Part shown: positions 35,017-44,132 of the stretch, piece by piece
How positions within the stretch are numbered: position 1 is the first letter of the stretch
Layout: each line of letters starts with the position of its first letter
Program-made: the position numbers and the translations under genes
Assembly: GCF_900129385.1 (NCBI RefSeq)
Contig: NZ_FQVO01000013.1
Location: forward strand, 1-64,000
DNA length: 64,000 nucleotides
Source of the DNA: Chryseobacterium takakiae
GTDB lineage: Bacteria; Bacteroidota; Bacteroidia; Flavobacteriales; Weeksellaceae
Direction of reading: 5' to 3'
The notes under the pieces: model-generated
Database searches by the model: none
Seen by the model: only the letters and a program-made list of their open reading frames with translations
What the model was told of the DNA's origin: nothing

Positions 35017-35883
35017 ATGAACAACAATATCTTTCCGTGCCTCTGGTACGATGAAAATGCTAAAGAATCCGCCGAATTTTACTGTGACATATTCGACGGG
35101 AAAATTACCGCCGACACACCGGTTGTTATGAATATCGAACTTTTCGGACAGAAAATGATGCTGCTGAACGGAGGACCGCAATTCAAAAAAAATGCCTCGG
35201 TTTCCTTTATGGTAATTTGTGAAACGGAAGAAGAGGTACAACGCTACTGGGACCAGCTGATGGAAGGCGGAATGGCCTTAATGCCGCTGGATTCCTATTC
35301 CTGGAGCAAAAAATACGGATGGCTGAAAGATAAATATGACGTCACCTGGCAGATATTCCTGGGAGAAAAACGGGAAGAACAGAAAATAATTCCTACCCTG
35401 ATGTTTATGCACGAAAACAATGGCAAAGCAATGCAGGCTATGGAATTGTATACATCAACGTTCCCTAATTCTAAGATAGGTAATATTTTGAGATACGGAG
35501 ACGGCAGCGAAGGACATCCGACTCCGGAAGCACCTGAGAATATTCAGCATGCCCATTTTGTGATTGATGGTTACAGTTTTTTCTGTATGGACAGCTCTTA
35601 TGATCATCAGTTTGATTTTAACGAAGCCATTTCAATGGTTGTGATGACAGAAAATCAGGAGCAGACCGATCACTATTGGAAAAGCCTGACCTCAGACGGA
35701 GGAAAGGAAAGCATGTGCGGATGGCTAAAAGATAAGTTCGGATTCAGCTGGCAAATAGTTCCTAAAAAATTAATAGAACTCATGGGTGATCCGGATCCTG
35801 CAAAAGCCCAGAAAGTAGTGCAGGCGATGATGAGAATGCAGAAAATTATTATTGAAGATCTGGAGAAAGCTTATCATTCTTAG
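35017..35883 (+). CDS. Tandem VOC (PhnB-like) protein
   Basis: A protein of 288 residues made of two PhnB-like VOC modules, residues about 1-125 (IFPCLWYDENAKESAEFYCDIFDG) and about 130-275 (IIPTLMFMHENNGKAMQAMELYTSTFPNS). Each ends with a WLKDK-[YF]-[DG]-x-[ST]-WQI motif, which shows the internal duplication. The family is often annotated as 3-demethylubiquinone-9 3-methyltransferase-like, but no methyltransferase activity is shown. It is monocistronic. Confidence 0.85.
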   Translation: MNNNIFPCLWYDENAKESAEFYCDIFDGKITADTPVVMNIELFGQKMMLLNGGPQFKKNASVSFMVICETEEEVQRYWDQLMEGGMALMPLDSYSWSKKYGWLKDKYDVTWQIFLGEKREEQKIIPTLMFMHENNGKAMQAMELYTSTFPNSKIGNILRYGDGSEGHPTPEAPENIQHAHFVIDGYSFFCMDSSYDHQFDFNEAISMVVMTENQEQTDHYWKSLTSDGGKESMCGWLKDKFGFSWQIVPKKLIELMGDPDPAKAQKVVQAMMRMQKIIIEDLEKAYHS

Positions 35884-35937
35884 AATTAATTTAAATATTA
35901 TGATTGTACGTAATCTGTCATAATTGAAAAGCTTTGA

Positions 35938-36064
35938 GTTCTTTGCTGAGTAGGACGCCTTTGCCTCAATTTATAATTTATTCATTGGGATCGGCGAAAC
36001 TTTGTTTTGCGAACTTAAAGGCAGTTAGTAGTAAAGAAAATCTTTGCGAACTTTGCTTTAAATT
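35938..36064 (+). repeat. CTTTGCG intergenic repeat copy, interrupted
   Basis: TTCTTTGCTGAGTAGGACGCC begins the copy; after about 35 bp of unrelated sequence it resumes with TTTGCGAACTTAAAGGCAG, AGTAGTAAAGAAAA and CTTTGCGAACTTTGC. Confidence 0.6.
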
Positions 36065-36226
36065 AGGGTATTATGATTAATAAAAGATGTCCAAAAAAAC
36101 GAATATAAATTAAGATTTAAAAACTGTGCCTATTGTTCTTAAATAAATAGACCTGATTGATTCTTAATTGAATAAGATTTAAGAAACTTAAATTCTTCAT
36201 GTTAAAGATAATTTTATTTAGAGCTT

Positions 36227-36414
36227 TTTAAAGTAAAAAAAGTTAAAACTCTATAGAGTTTTATCTGTGTAGAAATTATAATCACAAGATGCTTGGCGTT
36301 CCGTAGGAACGCTATCTTTAGAACATTAATAGCATTATTAATCTCAATCCTATGGATGCATTGATTGACGATTTATTCTTATTTCTACACAGATTCTGCT
36401 CCTTACTTTAAAAG
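36227..36414. repeat. Nested inverted-repeat element with GCGTTCC hairpin
   Basis: Within the gene-free gap 35884-36528, outer arms TTTTAAAGTAA/TTACTTTAAAA, a 14-bp pair ATCTGTGTAGAAAT (36263-36276)/ATTTCTACACAGAT (36381-36394), and an inner hairpin GCGTTCC-gta-GGAACGC (36296-36312) are nested. This looks like a non-coding mobile or REP-like unit. Confidence 0.6.
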
Positions 36415-36528
36415 ATAATTCAATTAAATAACCTGAAAAATTAAAAGTTGAAATGTAATCTATATTATTAGATACCCCATTTTCAGCTTCGGCTTGCTGT
36501 TTGATGCTGTAAAAGGAAAATATCTTTT

Positions 36529-37362
36529 ATGAAAACACACAACAAGTCACAATCTAAATCAAAAGTACCGGAAGAAGGCATCCTGCCGGAGATTATCCGG
36601 GAGAACTACAGAGGAAGCGAGAAACTGTTGGATAAAAAAGCAATTATTTCAGGAGGAGACAGCGGAATAGGGCAGGCTGTTGCCGTGCACTTCGCCCGCG
36701 AAGGAGCCGATGTGGCTATCATCTACAAAGAAAGCGATGATGATGCCGAAGAAACAAAAAAACTTGTAGAAAAAGAAGGCCGGAAATGCATTTTGCTGAA
36801 AGGTGATCTTTCAAAAAAAGATTTTCAGAAAAAATGCATTCAGAAGGTAAAAAAAGACTGGGGATCTTTAGATATACTGGTCAATAATGCCGGAATACAG
36901 TTTCCGAAGGATGACATTGAAAACATCACCGATGTACAAATTTACCAAACGTTCAATACCAATATCATTTCCATGATCTCATTCACCAGAGACTGCCTTC
37001 AGCTGATGAAAAGCGGCTCCAGAATTATCTGCACAACGTCTGTAACAGCCTATCGGGGAAGTGATCATCTTATTGATTATTCATCCACGAAGGGTGCCAT
37101 AGCAACCTTTGTCCGTTCTCTGGCAACTAATATTGCAGGAAAAAATATTCTGGTAAACGGCGTGGCGCCTGGTCCCATCTGGACTCCTCTTGTTAAAGAA
37201 ACCTTTGATGACGTTTCGGATTTCGGAAAGGATAATCCCATGAAAAGAGCGGGGCAGCCATCCGAAGTGGCACCGGCTTATGTATTTTTAGCATCGCAGG
37301 ATTCCAGTTTTATTACTGGTGAAATCATTCATATCAATGGCGGAGATTATGTCGGAGGATAA
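36529..37362 (+). CDS. Short-chain dehydrogenase/reductase (general stress type)
   Basis: A protein of 277 residues, SDR family. It has an extended N-terminus (about 35 residues), the NAD(P)-binding motif SGGDSGIGQAVA near residue 41, NNAGIQ near 120, and the catalytic Ser, Tyr-x-x-x-Lys (Ser170 region; DYSSTKG near 183). The long N-terminal tail with PEEGILPE is typical of Bacillus YhdF/YhxC-like general stress oxidoreductases. The substrate is unknown. Confidence 0.9.
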   Translation: MKTHNKSQSKSKVPEEGILPEIIRENYRGSEKLLDKKAIISGGDSGIGQAVAVHFAREGADVAIIYKESDDDAEETKKLVEKEGRKCILLKGDLSKKDFQKKCIQKVKKDWGSLDILVNNAGIQFPKDDIENITDVQIYQTFNTNIISMISFTRDCLQLMKSGSRIICTTSVTAYRGSDHLIDYSSTKGAIATFVRSLATNIAGKNILVNGVAPGPIWTPLVKETFDDVSDFGKDNPMKRAGQPSEVAPAYVFLASQDSSFITGEIIHINGGDYVGG

Positions 37363-37409
37363 AATAATATAATACACAAATAACATAATAACAGCTACTT
37401 ATACAATTT

Positions 37410-37838
37410 ATGGAAATATTACATTTTGATATTCAGATTAATGCGGAAGCAACAAAAGTCTGGACTGTACTCTGGGACGATTTCTCGTTCAGACAATGGA
37501 CATCGGCTTTTACAGAAGGTTCTTTTTATCAGGGAAATTTGGAAAAAGGAAATACCATAAAATTCCTGGATCCTAAAAATAACGGAATGTACAGTAAGAT
37601 TGTTCAGTTGATTCCCAGTGAGGAAATCACTTTTCTTCATCTTGGAGAAATTTATGAAGGCGTAGAAACACCCCGCGACTGGGGAGAAGCAACGGAGAGG
37701 TACATCCTTAAAGAAAACGAAAACACCACGCATCTTTACGTTGAAGTAGCAACCACGGAAGAATTCAGATCATTTTTTGAAGAAAAGTTTCCGATTGCGT
37801 TATCGAATGTTAAGAATCTTTCTGAAAATCAACTTTAA
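37410..37838 (+). CDS. SRPBCC domain protein
   Basis: A protein of 142 residues with an AHSA1-like fold. It begins LHFDIQINAEATKVWTVLWDDFSFRQW, has TFLHLGEIYEGVE in the middle and ends SNVKNLSEN. It is closely similar in pattern to the protein at 38170 (EIVINAPKQKVWDVLWNENTYSEW ... KNLAEN), so the two are probably duplicates. Function unknown. Confidence 0.85.
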   Translation: MEILHFDIQINAEATKVWTVLWDDFSFRQWTSAFTEGSFYQGNLEKGNTIKFLDPKNNGMYSKIVQLIPSEEITFLHLGEIYEGVETPRDWGEATERYILKENENTTHLYVEVATTEEFRSFFEEKFPIALSNVKNLSENQL

Positions 37839-38169
37839 ATAATAGGCGCGTTTTAAATTTTATACGAAAATAAACTGAAGGTTCGAAGGTGTCAAAAGTC
37901 ACAAAGATGAGCTAAACTACTTAAGTGCTTATTATAAAAAAGAAAGATTATAATAGCTTTTTATAGTCTGTTTAATTTATATTTATTTTCAATATTAAGG
38001 AATTAAACCTCCTTTAGCTTAAAACACTTAATAAAATCAATGTATTGATTTCTTAATCAGAATGAGCTTGACTTACTAAAATTCTTAATGTTAATTTAAG
38101 AATAAACAACGTTTATTTAATTTAGAAAATTAAGAAAAAACTATAAAATTATTCACTAAAATTTAAGTT
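37839..38169. other. AT-rich intergenic spacer, nothing recognised
   Basis: A 331-bp spacer between two SRPBCC genes. It is very AT-rich, with some weak inverted repeats around 37928-37970, but no consensus promoter, terminator or family repeat could be assigned. Confidence 0.5.
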
Positions 38170-38631
38170 ATGGAAACATTATCTTACGAAATTGTCATCA
38201 ACGCTCCCAAGCAGAAAGTCTGGGATGTTCTTTGGAATGAAAATACATACAGCGAATGGACGAAATTTTTCAATCCCGCTTCTGATTCTGTAATGAAATC
38301 CGACTGGAAAGTAGGTGGAAAAACATATTTCCTCAATAGTGAAGGTGAGGGAATGGTTTCAACCATTGATAGCCTGGAAGAGCCGGATCAGATTATTTTC
38401 AAACATCTGGGAATGGTAGACAAAGACGGAAATGAAGATACCGAAAGCATGGAAGTAAAACAATGGAGCGGATGTTTTGAGAAATATTTTTTAATTGATT
38501 TTGATGGAAGAACCAAACTTCATGCTGAGGTTCAGGTGGATAAAAACTGGGAAGATCACATGAATAAAGGTTTTACACAAGGACTTGAAATTGTTAAAAA
38601 TCTTGCCGAAAATAGTACCTTACCTGTCTGA
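38170..38631 (+). CDS. SRPBCC (AHSA1-like) domain protein
   Basis: A protein of 153 residues, paralogue of the one at 37410. The opening YEIVINAPKQKVWDVLWNE and closing KGFTQGLEIVKNLAEN are the family ends. It is followed 13 bp later by a DoxX-like membrane protein, so the two are likely co-transcribed. Ligand unknown. Confidence 0.85.
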   Translation: METLSYEIVINAPKQKVWDVLWNENTYSEWTKFFNPASDSVMKSDWKVGGKTYFLNSEGEGMVSTIDSLEEPDQIIFKHLGMVDKDGNEDTESMEVKQWSGCFEKYFLIDFDGRTKLHAEVQVDKNWEDHMNKGFTQGLEIVKNLAENSTLPV

Positions 38632-38644
38632 ACAAATATAGAAC

Positions 38645-39103
38645 ATGAAATTATTAACAATTCTTTTTGTAACATTCGTTCTTGCATTAGCAGGAACGAA
38701 AATTTTTCAGGGTGAATGGAACTTTGTGTTTGCCGGAAACCTGGGAATGGCGGTGTTTATCATATTTACAGGTTTGTCGCACTTTAAATTCCAAAAAGGA
38801 ATGGCGATGATGATCCCGGAATTTATACCGGCTAAACTATTCTGGGTATATTTTACCGGAGTTCTGGAAATTGCTGCCGGAATTGGTCTCATGATACCCT
38901 CCATCCGTGAGCTGACTGCTGTTTTGCTTATTGTTTTTTATGTGCTGGTATTTATTGCCAATATTAATTCTTCAAAAAAAAACATCAATATTTTCAAAGC
39001 AGATTTTACCGGTCCGGGAATGGCTTACCTTTATAAAGAAAGAATTCCCATGCAGATTATTTTGATTGTCTGGACCTGGTATTTCGGGATTTATCTAAAC
39101 TAA
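38645..39103 (+). CDS. DoxX-like membrane protein
   Basis: A protein of 152 residues with four or five helices. The segment FIIFTGLSHFKFQKGMAMMIPEFIPAKLFWVYFTGVLEI, split over helices two and three, is typical of the DoxX-like family (compare GHLTF and EWVP in the protein at 101-478). No catalytic role is established. It is probably in one transcript with the SRPBCC gene upstream. Confidence 0.8.
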   Translation: MKLLTILFVTFVLALAGTKIFQGEWNFVFAGNLGMAVFIIFTGLSHFKFQKGMAMMIPEFIPAKLFWVYFTGVLEIAAGIGLMIPSIRELTAVLLIVFYVLVFIANINSSKKNINIFKADFTGPGMAYLYKERIPMQIILIVWTWYFGIYLN

Positions 39104-39203
39104 TTTAATTATATAAGACTTCTTTAAACATATTTTAGCGTTTGGATGTAACAATTCTTTGGGTTAAGTCGTCTTATTATTACAGAATCTTAACACAAAA
39201 ACC

Positions 39204-41213
39204 ATGAATATGAATATCACTGCTAAAATTTTCGGGATATCACAAGTGGTAATAACCGCCCTCATGATGAATGCACAGACCAATACCGCAAAATTACCGG
39301 GAGATCCTTCCCTGGTTTCTACAAAAGCAACATTCGACCAGCTTATTTCTTATGATAAAGGAAACTTCAAATACAAAGTGGAGGATTACTTTGCAAGGCC
39401 AAAAGCTTCACAGTTTAAAATTTCACCGGACGGACAGTACCTTTCCTACAAGGAAAAAGACAAAGACAGTAAAAATCATGTCTATGTAAAAGACCTGAAG
39501 ACCGGAAAAATTACCAAAGCACTGGAAGAAAAGGAAGATCTGATCAGAAGCTACGGATGGCTCGATAAAAAACGATTATTCTACACACAGGACCGTGGAG
39601 GAAATGAAAACCTGCATTTATATGCCGCTGATATCGATGGTAAAAACTTAAAGGATCTTACTCCTTTTGAAGGAATTACCTTAGGAACTGTAAGGCTTAT
39701 TAAAGACACGCCGTTTGTGGTGGTGACGATGAACAAAAACAACAAACAGATTTTTGAACCGTATAAAATCAATTTCAACACCGGAGAAATTACGCAGTTG
39801 TACGAAAACAAAGATGTTAAAAGCCCGATTGACGATTACATTTTCGATAAAGACGGAAACCTTCGCGGATACGTTGTTCTTGAAAACGGCCTGACTTCAA
39901 AGCTGTATTACAAAGACCTGCAGACCGGAAAATTCAATCTCCTGAAATCTACAGACTGGAAAAACACATTTTACATTGCCAGTTTTAATGAAAACTCCAA
40001 AAACAAGAATGAAGCGTATGTAGTAACCAATCTTGATGGTGATAAATCAAGGATTGTCCTGTATGATTTGAAAAAAGATGCCATTATTAAAGAAGTTTAT
40101 TCCAATCCAGATTTTGACGTAAGCTCCATTAGTCTGGCCGGGAAAAACAGAAATTATGAATTAGATTACATCAGCTATAACGGAATTAAAAATGAAACGA
40201 TTCCCGTAAGCAAATTCTATAAGAAAGTTCATGATAAACTTGCTTCAGAATTCGGTGATAAACAATTTTATATTGTTTCTTCCGATGATAAGGACGATAA
40301 ACTGCTTGTCATTACAGACAGCGATAAGGTGTACGGAAAATATTACGAATACGATACCAAATCCAAAACCATCAAGCTTCTTTTTGATCTCATGCCTCAG
40401 CTGAAGGAAGAAGATATGGCGGAAATGCGGCCTATAGAATTCAAAAGCAGGGATGGATTAACCATCCGCGGTTATATCACCTTGCCTAAAGAAGCGTTGC
40501 AGGGCAAAAAAGTTCCTTTAATTGTAAATCCTCACGGCGGTCCGCAGGGAATTCGTGACGATTGGGGCTTCAACCCGGAATCGCAGTTGTTTGCCAGCAG
40601 AGGATATGCAACACTACAGGTGAACTTCCGGATTTCCGGTGGATACGGTAAAGAATTCCAGCAATCCGGCTACAAACAGATCGGGAGAAAAGCAATGGAT
40701 GATGTGGAAGACGGTGTAAAATACGTCATTGAACAAGGCTGGATCGACAAAGATAAAATCGCCATCTACGGCGGAAGTCATGGTGGATACGCAACCTTAA
40801 TGGGACTGATCAAAACACCGGATCTCTACTCCTGTGGAGTTGATTATGTAGGTGTGTCCAATATTTTTACCTTTTTCGACTCGTTCCCGGAATACTGGAA
40901 GCCTTATAAAGAAATGGTAAAGCAGATCTGGTACGATCTTGATAATCCGGAGGAAGCCAAAATTGCCAAAGAAGTTTCACCGGTTTTTCAGATTGATAAA
41001 ATTAAAAAACCTCTGTTCGTGGTTCAGGGAGCGAATGACCCAAGAGTGAATATCAATGAATCCGACCAGATCGTAAAAGCGCTGAGAGCAAAAGGCTTTG
41101 AAGTTCCGTATATGGTAAAGTATGATGAAGGCCACGGATTCGGAAAAGAGCCCAACCGCATCGAATTTTACAAAACGATGATGGGATTCTTTGCCAAAAA
41201 TTTTAATCAGTAA
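39204..41213 (+). CDS. S9 family serine peptidase (prolyl oligopeptidase fold), exported
   Basis: A protein of 669 residues with a signal peptide (ending near NAQ, residue 25), a beta-propeller (about 60-400) and a C-terminal alpha/beta hydrolase domain. The nucleophile is Ser525 in YGGSHGGYA, the acid is in GANDPRVN (about 612) and the His in DEGHGFG (about 644). It would cut peptides in the periplasm; similar acylaminoacyl-peptidase or dipeptidyl peptidase forms are common in Bacteroidota. Two start codons, 39204 and 39210, are equally possible. Confidence 0.92.
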   Translation: MNMNITAKIFGISQVVITALMMNAQTNTAKLPGDPSLVSTKATFDQLISYDKGNFKYKVEDYFARPKASQFKISPDGQYLSYKEKDKDSKNHVYVKDLKTGKITKALEEKEDLIRSYGWLDKKRLFYTQDRGGNENLHLYAADIDGKNLKDLTPFEGITLGTVRLIKDTPFVVVTMNKNNKQIFEPYKINFNTGEITQLYENKDVKSPIDDYIFDKDGNLRGYVVLENGLTSKLYYKDLQTGKFNLLKSTDWKNTFYIASFNENSKNKNEAYVVTNLDGDKSRIVLYDLKKDAIIKEVYSNPDFDVSSISLAGKNRNYELDYISYNGIKNETIPVSKFYKKVHDKLASEFGDKQFYIVSSDDKDDKLLVITDSDKVYGKYYEYDTKSKTIKLLFDLMPQLKEEDMAEMRPIEFKSRDGLTIRGYITLPKEALQGKKVPLIVNPHGGPQGIRDDWGFNPESQLFASRGYATLQVNFRISGGYGKEFQQSGYKQIGRKAMDDVEDGVKYVIEQGWIDKDKIAIYGGSHGGYATLMGLIKTPDLYSCGVDYVGVSNIFTFFDSFPEYWKPYKEMVKQIWYDLDNPEEAKIAKEVSPVFQIDKIKKPLFVVQGANDPRVNINESDQIVKALRAKGFEVPYMVKYDEGHGFGKEPNRIEFYKTMMGFFAKNFNQ

Positions 41214-41238
41214 ATCCAACTAATTTTTATAATTATCC

Positions 41239-41270
41239 AATGGAAGGCCAGTGTGGCTTTCCATTTTTTT
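41239..41270 (+). terminator. Terminator after S9 peptidase
   Basis: AATGGAA-g-GCC pairs with GGC-t-TTCCATT around a 5-nt loop, followed by T8. Confidence 0.88.
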
Positions 41271-41298
41271 TATGTCTAAATTTTTTGATCTGACTTTA

Positions 41299-41391
41299 TC
41301 CTAGCCCCGATAGAAACGGCATCCTTTTTTGTTTGCGGAAGCTTTGGTATGGAAAAACAAAAAAGATACAGTGGATAGCGGGAAATAGCTT
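41299..41391 (-). repeat. Flavobacterial hairpin element, copy 1
   Basis: Read on the minus strand: AGCTATTTCCCGCTATCC, then a T-rich arm TTTTTTG, a hairpin core, CAAAAAAGGAT, then TTTCTATCGGGGCTAGG. It has the same order of conserved blocks as the plus-strand copy at 43081, with a different hairpin core. It is non-coding. Confidence 0.65.
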
Positions 41392-41510
41392 CAAAAAAAT
41401 GATACACAAGTTCTATATCTAAAACATGATTAATAAAAGAAAATCCTGAGTTCCAGAAAAATATTTTAAATTTATTAAAGTAAAACAAAAATTTCAATCG
41501 TCATAGCAAT

Positions 41511-42089
41511 ATGGAGGTTGTCGAAAAAATAACAATGCCACAGAAGGAGAAGGAAAATATCATCTCTCAAACCGTTTCAAAGTACGGAGGAAAGCTGATG
41601 TCTTATATCCGTCCTAAAGTGAAAAATGCGGAAGATGCGGAAGATATTCTGCAGGAGGTGTGGTATCAATTCAGCAGTCTTACGAATCTCTCTGAGATTG
41701 TAAACGTGGGCGGCTGGCTGTACCGGGTTACGGCCAATAAAATTACCGACAAATACCGTAAGAAAAAGACAGAGAATCTTGAAGATTTCGTGTATGAAGA
41801 TGAAGACGGCGATTTCTCCATTAAAGATATTCTACTGATGGATGAAAGTGCCGGTCCGGAAGTCAAAATGTTTCAGGATGAAATCTGGAAAAAACTGTTT
41901 GAAGCACTGGAAGAACTGCCGGAAAAGCAAAGACTGGTGTATGTTGAAAACGAGCTTAATGATAAGACCCTTCAGGAGATAGCCGATGAGCACGGTGAAA
42001 ATATCAAAACCATCATCAGCCGTAAAAACTATGCGGTAAAACACTTACGAAACAGACTGAGAACATTGTACGAAGATTTAAAAAGTTAG
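41511..42089 (+). CDS. ECF-type RNA polymerase sigma factor
   Basis: A sigma-70 family factor of 192 residues. Region 2 has NAEDAEDILQEVWYQF (about 42-57) and VGGWLYRVTANKITDKYRKKK (about 65-85). Region 4 has LPEKQRLVYVENELNDKTLQEIADEHGENIKTIISRKNYA near the end, the HTH that reads the -35 element. It starts an apparent operon: a two-helix membrane protein begins 13 bp downstream, then a small basic protein. No classic anti-sigma domain is seen, so the membrane protein is a candidate regulator by position. Confidence 0.9.
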   Translation: MEVVEKITMPQKEKENIISQTVSKYGGKLMSYIRPKVKNAEDAEDILQEVWYQFSSLTNLSEIVNVGGWLYRVTANKITDKYRKKKTENLEDFVYEDEDGDFSIKDILLMDESAGPEVKMFQDEIWKKLFEALEELPEKQRLVYVENELNDKTLQEIADEHGENIKTIISRKNYAVKHLRNRLRTLYEDLKS

Positions 42090-42102
42090 TAAAAAGAAAA
42101 AT

Positions 42103-42444
42103 ATGAATCATGAACATAAAAAAGGCTGGATTTTTTTAATACTGTGTCCGCCGTTGATTTTTTTAGGAGTGACGTGGATCGTGATGGCGCTTTGGAACCA
42201 TCTTCTCCCCGAAATCCTGGGCGTGAAATCGATTACCTACTGGCAGGCGATGGGAATCCTGATCTTATGTAAAATTCTTTTCGGAGGCTTCCATTTCGGC
42301 AAAGGAATGAAAGATTTCAAAGAAAGAAAAATGAGAGAGAAAATGATGCACCTTTCGCCTGAAGAAAGGGAAAAATTCAAGGAAGTCTGGAAAAGCAGAT
42401 GTGAAAGCGGCTTTTTCGGAAGAAATAAAAAAACAAACGAATAA
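42103..42444 (+). CDS. Two-helix membrane protein in sigma factor operon
   Basis: A protein of 113 residues: two membrane helices (about 8-28 and 44-62), then a charged helical tail with HLSPEEREKFKEVWKSRC (about 83-100) ending GFFGRNKK. The family is unknown to me. It follows the sigma gene by 13 bp. The tail shares a spaced pattern ending SRC with the next protein. It could hold the sigma factor at the membrane, which is an inference from position only. Confidence 0.7.
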   Translation: MNHEHKKGWIFLILCPPLIFLGVTWIVMALWNHLLPEILGVKSITYWQAMGILILCKILFGGFHFGKGMKDFKERKMREKMMHLSPEEREKFKEVWKSRCESGFFGRNKKTNE

Positions 42445-42529
42445 TTGAAATTTAAGAAGTAGTAAAGTAAAGTTCAATACGATTCGTCTTTATAAAAAAA
42501 GAAGTAGTAAAATTTAAAATTTAAAAAAA

Positions 42530-42799
42530 ATGAAAAATTCAGTATTAAAAGGTGCTCTCGGAGCATTAGCTGTTGCAGGCGTTGCTATGATCGTAAAAAA
42601 AGCAGCCCAAAGAAAAAGATTTGTAAAAGGTATTTTTGAGGAGTACGGAATCAAAGAAAAATCACCTTTCGGACTGGCCGATAAAATCAGGGAAATGGAT
42701 GAGGAACAATATCAGGAGCTGAAAGGAAAATTCAGAAAAGAGTTTGCCTCAAGATGTCACCACCGATTTGAAAAGAAAGAAAATATTGCGGAAGCATAA
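42530..42799 (+). CDS. Small basic protein with N-terminal hydrophobic helix
   Basis: A protein of 89 residues: a glycine/alanine-rich helix (about 5-25, KGALGALAVAGVAMIVKKAA), a basic stretch, then a helical tail with DEEQYQELKGKFRKEFASRC (about 57-76). The tail resembles that of the preceding protein in spacing and in the SRC motif. A strong terminator follows. Function unknown; it is probably part of the sigma operon although 85 bp separate the two genes. Confidence 0.65.
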   Translation: MKNSVLKGALGALAVAGVAMIVKKAAQRKRFVKGIFEEYGIKEKSPFGLADKIREMDEEQYQELKGKFRKEFASRCHHRFEKKENIAEA

Positions 42800-42824
42800 T
42801 ACAAGTAACTAATTGAAATTGTTT

Positions 42825-42866
42825 ATTCCGGCTCGGGAAGCGAAGCTTCCCGAGCCGGAATTTTTT
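42825..42866 (+). terminator. Very strong GC-rich terminator of the sigma operon
   Basis: A perfect 17-bp stem ATTCCGGCTCGGGAAGC (42825-42841) against its complement (42845-42861), with loop GAA and a following T6. The GC content of the stem is far above the surrounding sequence. Confidence 0.88.
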
Positions 42867-43380
42867 ACAGTCATTGCGATGAGCAAAGCGAAGAAGTAAT
42901 CTCAAAAAAGCATCAAATCATAACAAGCTCTCCACTTATGACAATTTTTAATGAGCTTTTGAACTCATCAACTTGTTATAGTAATTTTTAAAGAACAATT
43001 TGAATATCTCGAAAGCACATTTTATTTTTATTTGAAGCTTTTTGACTTAACCGAATTGTATTTATGAATTTTTTTTTTTTAAGGAGCATTTTCCAGCTTT
43101 CCGCACTCGCTATTTTTTAGTTTCCGGCGGCGGAGCCGCCGCCGGAAACTAAAAAATGAGCTCAGACAATTGCTTCAATCTGGGCTAGGGCAGCAGTCGG
43201 AATAACTTCATTGTATGGTATTACAGATTTTTGTCATGCTGGAAGCATCTTAACAATAATTTTAACAATACTCAGTTAAAAGACACAATGTCAATGTATA
43301 CAATCAAGTCTCTTTTCGCTCAATGTTAAAAATAGCTCCGTCGGGATACTTCCAGCATGACAAATTGCGTTAAAAAATAA
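42867..43380. repeat. Repeat-packed intergenic region, first part
   Basis: No gene. It holds dispersed GTCAT-type repeats at 42870-42903, 43231-43251 and (reversed) 43343-43362, a T12 run near 43070, and the hairpin element at 43081-43191 described separately. Confidence 0.6.
43081..43191 (+). repeat. Flavobacterial hairpin element, copy 2, with 21-bp perfect stem
   Basis: AGGAGCATTTTCCAGCTTTCC is followed by a perfect palindromic stem with arms at 43113-43133 and 43136-43156 (core CGGCGG-ag-CCGCCG, ends TTTTTTAG/CTAAAAAA) and then by GAGCTCAG...GCTTCAATCTGGGCTAGGG. The conserved flanks match copy 1 at 41299 in reverse orientation. Confidence 0.7.
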
Positions 43381-44060
43381 AGCGCTTAGCCATTAAACAC
43401 CTTAAATATTTTAAAAATAAAATCTGCGCCATCCGTGAGATCCGCGGGATACATAAAAGTCTGCATTCAATGGCGTGAGTCTATTTGCATATTTTGCGTT
43501 AAGAATGCTTCTAAACTTATAATACTGTAGTATTATATGCATTCAAAAATTACCGTGGTGTTCTTATCTAAGTGAAACGGCTTTGTGAGCCTTGAAACAT
43601 ATAATATTTAAAAACTCTTTGTGGCCTTTGCGTTAAAATATATCGTCAAGATGCTTCGAGCATGACAGCTGTTTAAGCTGGCTTGTTGTGTATATTTTAA
43701 ATAAAGCGCTTAGCCTTTAACGGCTTTAAAAAGTTTACAAAATAAATCTGCGTAATCCGTGAGATCCGCAGGATACATAAAAGTCTGCATTCAATGGCGT
43801 GAGTCTATTCGCATATTTTGCGTTAAGAATGCTTCTAAACTTAAAATACTGTAGTATTATATGCATTCAAAAATTACCGTGGTGTTCTTATCTAAGTGAA
43901 ACGGCTTTGTGAGCCTTGAAACATATAGTATTTAAAAACTCTTTGTGGCCTTTGCGTTAAAATATATCGTCAAGATGCTTCGAGCATGACAACTGTTTAA
44001 GCTGGCTGGTTGTGTATATTTTAAATAAAGCGCTTAGCCTTTGCTGAGTAGAACGCCTTT
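43381..44060. repeat. 324-bp tandem repeat, two full copies plus a partial third
   Basis: The unit starts AGCGCTTAGCC at 43381, 43705 and 44029, exactly 324 bp apart each time. Each full unit contains GTGAGATCCGC-GGATACATAAAAG, the palindrome TAATACTGTAGTATTA, a CTTTGTG/CTTTGCG-type repeat, and a GATGCTTCGAGCATGACA repeat. The third copy changes to a CTTTGCG-type repeat (44036-44118) after its first 10 bases. No coding frame is shared between copies. Confidence 0.85.
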
Positions 44061-44132
44061 GCGAGCGAAAAATAATCGCAAACATATCAAAAAAAACTTC
44101 GTGTCCTTTGCGTTAAAATAAATTATCTTGCT

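Noticed and set aside
43381..44060. Tandem repeats considered as a CRISPR array
   Set aside because: The unit is 324 bp with no short repeat-spacer alternation and there are no cas genes.
42867..44060. Insertion sequence in the long repeat-rich gap
   Set aside because: No transposase frame, and the repeats are short dispersed units or exact tandem copies, not IS ends.
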